A DNA stretch of 64,000 nt. Source: Pararhizobium capsulatum DSM 1112 (GTDB taxonomy: Bacteria; Pseudomonadota; Alphaproteobacteria; Rhizobiales; Rhizobiaceae). How positions within the stretch are numbered: position 1 is the stretch's first letter; every line of letters starts with the position of its first letter. The position numbers and the translations under genes were made by a program. The stretch spans positions 1 to 64,000 of the forward strand of contig NZ_JAUSVF010000001.1 of NCBI RefSeq assembly GCF_030814475.1, written 5' to 3'. The notes below the pieces were generated by a model. That model was not told where the DNA came from. It searched no databases and worked only from the letters and a program-made list of their open reading frames with translations. Below are positions 58,085-64,000 of the stretch, piece by piece.

Positions 58085-58418
58085 CGTCCACCTGCGGATT
58101 TTCAACCATAGGTGTATCTATGAATTCGATTCGGTCAATAGGCAGGCCGCTATTTCATCCCTTCATCCAATTCCCCGATCAACCGCATGATCCCTATTTT
58201 CTCCATCGCTGCAGATGAGGTGCTTTTGTGCATGTGCGCAGTGTCGATTTTGAATGCCCGACTCAGCGTGGCAATTGAATGGAACCGTTTGGGCGGCTGG
58301 ATGGAAACGAAACCGGTTGCCCGACAGCCAGCACAGCAGAAAACAAGAAGGATGTTAGGAAAAGCACAAGGGCTTTGCGTGCAGAGTTCGTATCAACGAA
58401 TTGTCTCGGAGCACGCCT
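58085..58418. other. Divergent intergenic region between the accessory locus and xerC
   Basis: About 330 bases with no convincing gene, repeat or attachment-site-like duplication. It must hold promoters for both directions; I could not pick clear hexamers. Confidence 0.4.
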
Positions 58419-59354
58419 GTGAACGAACTCCTGATTATCGGCCATCCCGAGTTGATGACCGAGCGGCAGAACTGGCTTGGGGCGCTGGCGCAGGAACGGC
58501 GGCTTTCAGCGAAGACCGTCGAGGCCTATGAGCGCGACACGAGGCAATTCCTCACCTTCCTGACTGGACATCTTAGCGGACCGGCAAGGCTTGGCGATAT
58601 CGAGGCGTTGCGCCCGGCCGATCTGCGCGGCTTTCTCGCCGCCCGCCGCAAGGATGGTGCCGGTGCGCGAACGCTGGGCCGTGGGCTTGCGGGCTTGCGT
58701 TCCTTCCTGCGCTATCTGGAGCGCAGGGGGCTCGCCAACGCCGCAGGTGCAAGCGCCATACGTTCCCCAAAACAGCCAAAATCCCTGCCGAAGCCGCTGA
58801 GCGATACGGACGCACTGGAAGTGGTGACAGAAGGCGCACAACTGGCTGAGGAGCCCTGGATCGCGGCCCGCAATTCTGCCGTGCTGACCCTGCTCTATGG
58901 CTGCGGCCTGCGTATTGCCGAGGCGCTGGACCTGACCGGTAACGACTTTGCCGGCACGCCGACGGCGCTGCGCATTACCGGCAAGGGCGGCAAGACGCGG
59001 GTGGTGCCGTTGATTTCCGCGGCGAATGACGTCGTGAACCGCTATCGCGGCCTCTGCCCCTATCATATAGACGGCGATGCCCCTCTGTTTCGCGGCGCCC
59101 GCGGCGGCAAGCTGCAGCCGGGCATCATTCAGCGGGAAATGCAGAAACTGCGCGGTGCGCTCGGCCTGCCCGATACGGCGACGCCCCACGCGCTGCGCCA
59201 CTCCTTTGCGACGCATCTGCTGGCAGGCGGTGGTGACCTGAGGACGATCCAGGAGCTGCTGGGCCATGCAAGCCTGTCGACCACGCAGGTCTATACCGGC
59301 GTCGATTCGACCAGGCTTCTCGAAATCTACGATCGCGCGCATCCGCGCGCCTGA
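58419..59354 (+). CDS. xerC: Tyrosine recombinase XerC
   Basis: A 311-residue site-specific recombinase for chromosome dimer resolution at dif. The N-terminal SAM-like domain (EAYERDTRQFLTFLTGHL) is followed by the catalytic domain: arginine in YGCGLRIAEALDL, lysine region GKGGKTRVVP, HALRHSFATHLL, LLGHASLSTTQVYT with the nucleophile tyrosine. The GTG at 58419 has CGGAG nine bases upstream; TTG at 58401 is less likely. It belongs to the core genome flanking the accessory region. Confidence 0.92.
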   Translation: MNELLIIGHPELMTERQNWLGALAQERRLSAKTVEAYERDTRQFLTFLTGHLSGPARLGDIEALRPADLRGFLAARRKDGAGARTLGRGLAGLRSFLRYLERRGLANAAGASAIRSPKQPKSLPKPLSDTDALEVVTEGAQLAEEPWIAARNSAVLTLLYGCGLRIAEALDLTGNDFAGTPTALRITGKGGKTRVVPLISAANDVVNRYRGLCPYHIDGDAPLFRGARGGKLQPGIIQREMQKLRGALGLPDTATPHALRHSFATHLLAGGGDLRTIQELLGHASLSTTQVYTGVDSTRLLEIYDRAHPRA

Positions 59355-59457
59355 ACATCCGACGTCGTGATAAGATCGCATTAACCATCTTCGTTAAGCC
59401 GGGCGTCAAGGCTTGCGCGATAGGGTCGACTATCCATTTCTCCAGACGGGGCAAGCC

Positions 59458-60534
59458 ATGCCGCATCCCATCGTTTCCTCCGCGCGACAGGCCGCCGAAT
59501 ATCTCGGCGACGCCGTCGTCGCGCTGATCACGACGCTGCATCTGCTGTTTGCCCTGAGCCTGATCGCCGCATTGCTGGCCGTCTCGCAAGCCCTCGCCGC
59601 CGATGCAAGCTGCGGCGGGCGCAACCTGGTTGATGAATGGCGGGCCTCCGATCCTGCGCGGCTGGCGGCCGTCGAGAAGGAAGCGGCCGATATTCCAAAC
59701 GGCAAGGGCATCTTCTGGAAGATCGAGAAGCAGGGCATTGCGCCTTCCTACCTTCTCGGCACCATGCACGTCACCGACCCACGCGTTCTCGCCATGCCGA
59801 CGGGTGCACCGGAGGCCTATAGGACCGCCGGCATAGTCATCATCGAATCCGACGAGATCGTCGACGAAAAGAAGGCCGCCGCTGCCGTGATGATGCGGCC
59901 GGACCTGACCATGTTTGCCGACGGCAAGACGATCGGCGACTTTTTGAACCCGGAAGAAAAGCAGACGCTGGAAACGGGCCTGAAGGAGCGCGGCATTCCA
60001 CTGGCGCTGGTCTCGAAGATGAAGCCCTGGATGATCGCCAGCTTCGTGGCGCTTCCCGCCTGCGAAATGACTCGCAAGGCAGCCGGCGCTTCCTTTCTCG
60101 ACAAGCAGCTGGCGGAAGATGCGCTGAAGAACGGCAAGACGCTGAAGGGGCTGGAGACGCTGGTCGAGCAATTGCAGGCAATGGACGCGCTGCCGGCCCA
60201 GTTCCACGTGCAGGCGCTGGTCGAAACGCTCGCGCTGGGCGACACGGTGCAGGACGTCATGGAGACCACGACCGAACTTTATCTGCGCGGCGAGATCGGC
60301 ATGGTGATGCCCATGATGAAGGCCGTTTCAGAACAAAAAGGTCAGGAAACCGATGATGCCGATTTCGAGCAGCGCATCATCACCGACCGCAACCACACTA
60401 TGGCAATCCGCGCCCCCCCGATCCTCGAGCAGGGCAACGCCTTCATGGCCGTCGGCGCGCTGCATCTGCCGGGGGAGCAGGGCCTGGTCGAGCTTCTGCG
60501 CGCTGACGGGTTCACCGTGACGGCGGTCAACTAA
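59458..60534 (+). CDS. TraB/GumN family protein
   Basis: A 358-residue protein with an N-terminal signal or anchor ([21 protein letters not shown]). The family motifs [13 protein letters not shown] near residue 100 and [20 protein letters not shown] near the end, with conserved glutamate and histidine residues, fit the TraB/PrgY/GumN group, proposed to be metal-dependent proteases (Tiki-like) acting outside the cytoplasm. The ATG at 59458 is chosen because the upstream in-frame ATG at 59413 adds residues before the hydrophobic segment and lacks a ribosome site. Confidence 0.82.
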   Translation: MPHPIVSSARQAAEYLGDAVVALITTLHLLFALSLIAALLAVSQALAADASCGGRNLVDEWRASDPARLAAVEKEAADIPNGKGIFWKIEKQGIAPSYLLGTMHVTDPRVLAMPTGAPEAYRTAGIVIIESDEIVDEKKAAAAVMMRPDLTMFADGKTIGDFLNPEEKQTLETGLKERGIPLALVSKMKPWMIASFVALPACEMTRKAAGASFLDKQLAEDALKNGKTLKGLETLVEQLQAMDALPAQFHVQALVETLALGDTVQDVMETTTELYLRGEIGMVMPMMKAVSEQKGQETDDADFEQRIITDRNHTMAIRAPPILEQGNAFMAVGALHLPGEQGLVELLRADGFTVTAVN

Positions 60535-60736
60535 AGCCCCTCATAAACCCCTTTCAGCAAGGCACGGGATAAGCATTCCCAATTGTTTTTGGCTGTTCGC
60601 AGAGGGCCACCAAAAAAGATCTGCTACTTGCATATGTGCCGCCTCTCTGCCTTTTTGCGGATCTAACCTGCAGGGCAACGCTGATTCGCTTGCGATCGAT
60701 CAGCCCGCCGCAGCTTTATCCCGAGGGACACGACGA

Positions 60737-61765
60737 ATGAATGTGAAGAAGCCCGATATCTCGGAAATGAGACCGAAGATCACCGTGATCGGCGTCGGCG
60801 GTGGTGGCGGCAACGCCATCAACAACATGATCACCGAGGGGCTTCAGGGCGCCGAATTCGTGGTTGCCAACACCGATGCGCAGGCGCTTGCCATGTCGAA
60901 GGCGACACGGCTGATCCAGCTCGGCTCGCAAGTGACGCAAGGCCTTGGCGCAGGCTCACTGCCGGAAGTCGGCCGTGCAGCGGCTGAAGAATCGATCGAC
61001 GAGATCATGGATCACCTCGGCGGCACGCATATGTGTTTCGTCACCGCCGGCATGGGCGGCGGCACGGGTACGGGCGCCGCCCCCGTCATCGCGCAGGCAG
61101 CGCGCGCTGCAGGTATCCTCACGGTCGCGGTGGTGACCAAGCCCTTCAGCTTCGAAGGCAAGCGCCGCATGCAGACGGCAGACGAAGGCATCGAGCGCCT
61201 GCGTGAAGCGGCCGATACCGTGATCGTCATTCCGAACCAGAACCTTTTCCGCATCGCTGACGCCAAGACCACCTTTGCCGATGCTTTCGTGATCGCCGAC
61301 CGGGTTCTCTATTCTGGCGTTGGCTGCATCACCGACCTGATCGTCAAGGAAGGCCTGATCAACCTCGACTTCGCCGACGTCAAGTCGGTGATGAAGGGCA
61401 TGGGCCGAGCCATGATGGGTACCGGCGAAGCGACCGGCGAAGGCCGTGCGCTAAAGGCGGCGGAGGCCGCTATCGCCAATCCGCTGCTCAGCGAAACCTC
61501 CATGCGCGGCGCCAAGGGCGTGTTGATCTCGATTTCCGGCGGCATGGACATGACGCTGTTCGAAGTCGACGAAGCCGCAACCCGCATCCGCGAGGAAGTC
61601 TATGAAGAAGCCGACATCGTCGTCGGCTCGATCTTCGACCGCAATCTCGATGGCGTCTTCCGCGTCTCGGTCGTTGCGACCGGGCTTGATCCGAACGGCA
61701 TCGGTGCAGCTACCGGGGCAGCCGTAGAGGCACCGGCAGCAACTCCGACGCGTACGCTGCAGTAA
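60737..61765 (+). CDS. ftsZ: Short FtsZ homologue (FtsZ2-like)
   Basis: A 342-residue tubulin-like GTPase. [17 protein letters not shown], the signature [12 protein letters not shown] and T7-type loop [20 protein letters not shown] are all intact, so GTP binding and polymerisation are expected. The protein ends about 18 residues after the globular domain with ATPTRTLQ and lacks the long linker and conserved C-terminal peptide used by the main FtsZ to bind FtsA. Rhizobia commonly have such a second, short FtsZ. No cell-division cluster (ftsQA) adjoins, consistent with an extra copy. Confidence 0.88.
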   Translation: MNVKKPDISEMRPKITVIGVGGGGGNAINNMITEGLQGAEFVVANTDAQALAMSKATRLIQLGSQVTQGLGAGSLPEVGRAAAEESIDEIMDHLGGTHMCFVTAGMGGGTGTGAAPVIAQAARAAGILTVAVVTKPFSFEGKRRMQTADEGIERLREAADTVIVIPNQNLFRIADAKTTFADAFVIADRVLYSGVGCITDLIVKEGLINLDFADVKSVMKGMGRAMMGTGEATGEGRALKAAEAAIANPLLSETSMRGAKGVLISISGGMDMTLFEVDEAATRIREEVYEEADIVVGSIFDRNLDGVFRVSVVATGLDPNGIGAATGAAVEAPAATPTRTLQ

Positions 61766-61818
61766 GAATTCGCTCAATCGCGCCGATGAAAACTGGCGCG
61801 CGAAAGCACGAGACCTTG

Positions 61819-61861
61819 AACCCGCTTGCGAAGTTGAACTTTGCGAGCGGGTTTTCTTTAT
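61819..61861 (+). terminator. Intrinsic terminator after the short ftsZ
   Basis: AACCCGCTTGCGAAG (61819-61833) pairs with CTTTGCGAGCGGGTT (61840-61854), 15 positions with two non-Watson-Crick pairs, followed by TTCTTTA. Confidence 0.88.
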
Positions 61862-61884
61862 ACGACACTACACGTTCTTGAGGC

Positions 61885-62196
61885 TCATGCCGTGGGCAGA
61901 AGGGGCCGCATGAAGCTGCGTTCAAAGCTGATGATGCTGCGATTGCGCTTGTCCAGCTCGTAAGCTGCCACGCATTCCGGGTCCACGGCCATGCGCTGGC
62001 GATAATCTTCATAGGCCGCAAGGCTTGGAAAACTGAAAAGCGCCAGAGCTATGTTGTTTGCTCCCTCGCTTGGCAGGAAATAGCCGTGGTGCGTTCCGCC
62101 CATGCGGTTCACGATCGGAATCCAGAGCCGGGCATAGTCCTCAAACTCCGCCAATTTGTGGGGATCAATCACATAGCGCAGATAACAGGTGATCAT
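61885..62196 (-). CDS. NIPSNAP family protein
   Basis: A 103-residue alpha/beta-barrel-type protein. MITCYLRYVIDPHKLAEFEDY, GYFLPSEGANNIALALFSFP and the final SIISFERSFMRPLLPTA fit the NIPSNAP dimeric alpha-beta barrel family, whose function is poorly known. Single gene, convergent with the short ftsZ. Confidence 0.82.
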   Translation of the reverse strand: MITCYLRYVIDPHKLAEFEDYARLWIPIVNRMGGTHHGYFLPSEGANNIALALFSFPSLAAYEDYRQRMAVDPECVAAYELDKRNRSIISFERSFMRPLLPTA

Positions 62197-62330
62197 TCAG
62201 GGCTGCCTTTCTTCATCGGTCACTGATTGCAAAAGCGTGTAATCCAAGCACAAGCACCCGGACAGACCGCAATCGTGCCATAGGCACGCAGGATCGTGCC
62301 AAAATGCTGCTTTGTATCGGCGGCGCAAAC

Positions 62331-62352
62331 AAAAAAGGCGACCGAAGCCGCC
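62331..62352 (-). terminator. Intrinsic terminator after lpdA
   Basis: On the minus strand GGCGGC-TTCG-GTCGCC (one G-T pair) with a stable TTCG loop, followed by TTTTTT. It begins 28 bases past the lpdA stop. Confidence 0.9.
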
Positions 62353-62379
62353 CTTTCAGAAACGCAATTCTGCACCAAT

Positions 62380-63786
62380 TTACATATGGATCGGCTTGAA
62401 GAAGGTCGCGAGCGCCGCTTCCTTGACGGCTTCCGACATGGTCGGATGTGCGTGGCAGGTGCGGCCGAGGTCTTCGGAGGAGCCGCCGAATTCCATGAGG
62501 ACGGCAATCTCATGGATCATCTCGCCGGCGCCGAAGCCGACGATGTGGCCTCCGAGAACACGGTCGGTCTCCTTGTCGGCGAGGATCTTTACGAAGCCAT
62601 CGGTCTGCAGCATGGCGCGGGCGCGGCCATTGGCGGTGAAGGGGAACTTACCGACCTTGTAGGCGATGCCTGCGGCCTTCAGCTCCTCTTCCGTCTTGCC
62701 GACGGAGGCGACTTCCGGCTGGGTGTAGACGACCCCCGGAATGACATCGTAGTTCACGTGGCCAGCCTGACCGGCAAGGATTTCGGCAAGGGCGACGCCC
62801 TCGTCTTCCGCCTTGTGGGCCAGCATCGGGCCACGTACGACGTCGCCGATCGCGTAGATGCCATCGACATTGGTCTTGAAGTGGCCGTCGATCTCGACGC
62901 GACCGCGGTTGTCCAGAGCAACGCCGGCTTCTTCGAGGCCGAGGCCTGCCGTGTAGGGCTTGCGGCCGGTGGCGATGAGCACGACTTCGGCTTCCAGCGT
63001 CTGAGCTTCGCCGCCCTTGACCGGCTCATAGGTAACCTTGGCGCCGGCGCCGGACTTTTCGACGCCGGTGACCTTGGCGCCAAGCTTGAAGTCAAAGCCT
63101 TGCTTCGCCAGCATGCGCTGGAACTGCTTGGAGACTTCGCCATCCATGCCACCGAGGATCGTGTCGAGATATTCGACGACGGTGACCTTGGCGCCGAGGC
63201 GCTGCCAGACCGAGCCGAGTTCGAGGCCGATGACACCGCCGCCGACCACGATCAGGGTTTCCGGAACCTTCTTCAAGGCGATGCCGCCGGTCGACGAGAT
63301 GATGACCTGCTCGTCGATCTCGACCTGGACGCCGGGGATGCCCGCGACGTCGGAGCCGGTGGCAATGACGATGTTCCTGGTTTCCAGCACCTGCTCGGAG
63401 CCGTCTTCGGCCTTCACGGCAACCTTGCCGGCCGACAGGACACGGCCAGTACCCAGGATGCCGTCGATCTTGTTCTTCTTGAACAGGAAGGCAACGCCAT
63501 CGGTGTTGGACTTCACCGTTGCATCCTTGTGGGCCATCATCTTGTCGAGGTTCAGCTTCGGCGTTGTGACTTCGACGCCGAGGACGTCGATGCCATGGGA
63601 AGTGTGGGCAAACACTTCCGACGCGTGCAGCAGTGCCTTGGAGGGAATGCAGCCGATGTTGAGGCAGGTGCCGCCATAGGTGGCGCGCTTTTCGACGACG
63701 GCGACCTTCAGGCCGAGCTGGGCTGCCTTGACGGCGCAAACGTAACCACCGGGGCCGGAACCGATTACAACGAGATCATAAGCCAT
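62380..63786 (-). CDS. lpdA: Dihydrolipoyl dehydrogenase
   Basis: A 468-residue E3 flavoprotein. FAD fold MAYDLVVIGSGPGGYVCAVKAAQLG, redox disulfide GGTCLNIGCIPSKAL, NAD fold VVGGGVIGLELGSVW, second FAD site YAIGDVVRGPMLAHKAEDEG, and active base HAHPTMSEAVKEAA. It reoxidises lipoamide in 2-oxoglutarate dehydrogenase or a related complex. The ATG at 63786 has AAGGAAGG eight bases upstream; the ATG at 63792 is too close. In rhizobia the lpdA after sucAB and an SDR gene serves 2-oxoglutarate dehydrogenase; the upstream SDR is visible here. Confidence 0.95.
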   Translation of the reverse strand: MAYDLVVIGSGPGGYVCAVKAAQLGLKVAVVEKRATYGGTCLNIGCIPSKALLHASEVFAHTSHGIDVLGVEVTTPKLNLDKMMAHKDATVKSNTDGVAFLFKKNKIDGILGTGRVLSAGKVAVKAEDGSEQVLETRNIVIATGSDVAGIPGVQVEIDEQVIISSTGGIALKKVPETLIVVGGGVIGLELGSVWQRLGAKVTVVEYLDTILGGMDGEVSKQFQRMLAKQGFDFKLGAKVTGVEKSGAGAKVTYEPVKGGEAQTLEAEVVLIATGRKPYTAGLGLEEAGVALDNRGRVEIDGHFKTNVDGIYAIGDVVRGPMLAHKAEDEGVALAEILAGQAGHVNYDVIPGVVYTQPEVASVGKTEEELKAAGIAYKVGKFPFTANGRARAMLQTDGFVKILADKETDRVLGGHIVGFGAGEMIHEIAVLMEFGGSSEDLGRTCHAHPTMSEAVKEAALATFFKPIHM

Positions 63787-63819
63787 GGGCATGTCCTTCC
63801 TTGGGGCGGCTTAGCTTGC

Positions 63820-64000
63820 CTAGCGGCCGCCGCTGACGTTGAGAATGGCACCCGTTACATAGGATGCCGAAGGCGAAAGTAGGTAGAGAACGGCGTCGGC
63901 GACTTCCTGTGCTTCGCCGGGCCGCTGCATCGGAATGCTGGGCGCCATGTCGCGGGCTCGGGTTGGAAGGCCGCCGGAGGCGTGGATTTCGGTATCGATG
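63820..64000 (-). CDS. SDR family oxidoreductase, 3' end only
   Basis: The last 59 codons or so of a short-chain dehydrogenase, cut by the window edge. The visible protein reads [20 protein letters not shown], then [20 protein letters not shown] and finally [14 protein letters not shown], the typical SDR C terminus. It precedes lpdA by 33 bases on the same strand and may be co-transcribed with it. Confidence 0.85.
   Translation of the reverse strand, partial: IDTEIHASGGLPTRARDMAPSIPMQRPGEAQEVADAVLYLLSPSASYVTGAILNVSGGR

Noticed and set aside
51211..58400. Integrase-borne genomic island with attachment sites
   Set aside because: The only nearby tyrosine recombinase is the housekeeping XerC, no tRNA is present and I found no direct repeats flanking the whole region. 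The accessory content is better described as a toxin locus with IS insertions.
62296..63882. A 528-codon plus-strand frame
   Set aside because: Antisense to lpdA, whose redox and nucleotide-binding motifs are complete.

Overview
The window looks like chromosomal DNA of an alphaproteobacterium of the Rhizobiaceae (Rhizobium, Neorhizobium or Agrobacterium type). The evidence is the split F1 operon atpHAGDC without Fo genes, a glpR-glpD-glpSTPQUV glycerol locus, an FdsGBA-type NAD formate dehydrogenase, a short second FtsZ, GC-rich genes with Shine-Dalgarno sites, and clusters of GC-rich intergenic palindromes like those common in rhizobia. No rRNA, tRNA or CRISPR array was seen.

Layout. 0-8 kb: tamA and tamB (outer-membrane translocation and assembly module), then a GNAT acetyltransferase. 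8-14.6 kb: a small secreted protein, a cheW homologue, a GlxA-type regulator divergent from a Tat-signal alpha/beta hydrolase and a Tat-signal metallo-beta-lactamase-fold protein, an ion channel with a C-terminal zinc ribbon, and a small CcoN-like membrane protein. 14.6-19.4 kb: a catabolic set (enolase-superfamily enzyme, aldehyde dehydrogenase, iron-type alcohol dehydrogenase/maleylacetate reductase) divergent from a LysR regulator. 21-29.5 kb: the glycerol uptake and oxidation operon with its DeoR-type repressor. 29.7-38.1 kb: an SDR, a LysR regulator and the formate dehydrogenase operon fdsG-fdsB-DUF4287-fdsA, then fdhD-fdsD. 38.1-41.3 kb: a divergent Lrp/saccharopine-dehydrogenase pair and a bifunctional mannose-1-phosphate guanylyltransferase. 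41.5-46.6 kb: atpHAGDC. 48.2-51.2 kb: priA and a transaldolase-like aldolase. 58.4-64 kb: xerC, a TraB/GumN protein, a short ftsZ, a NIPSNAP protein, lpdA and the end of an SDR gene.

The accessory region is 51.2-58.1 kb, between the aldolase and xerC, and partly more AT-rich. Read on the minus strand it holds a secreted transglutaminase-like gene, then the start of a very short RHS-type toxin gene (signal peptide joined directly to the last RHS motif), then an IS66 element that itself carries an IS110 element, then the rest of the toxin gene (HNH-type nuclease domain), a 38-codon ORF, an SMI1/KNR4 immunity-like gene and a second gene broken by an in-frame stop. The two toxin halves are flanked by an 8-bp target duplication, and removing the insertion restores one reading frame. 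The locus is decayed: the nuclease part has a one-base frameshift and so does the IS110 transposase. A second small frameshifted gene with an unknown partner lies at 47.4-48.2 kb.

Other signals worth a look: a 516-codon tandem duplication inside tamB with no net indel; paired operator-like sites TTTCG-N23-CGAAA in front of glpD and glpR; complementary degeneration of the GlpS and GlpT ATPases; a 17-bp LysR-type palindrome overlapping the stop codon of the fds regulator; and two good start sites for the Tat-signal hydrolase.
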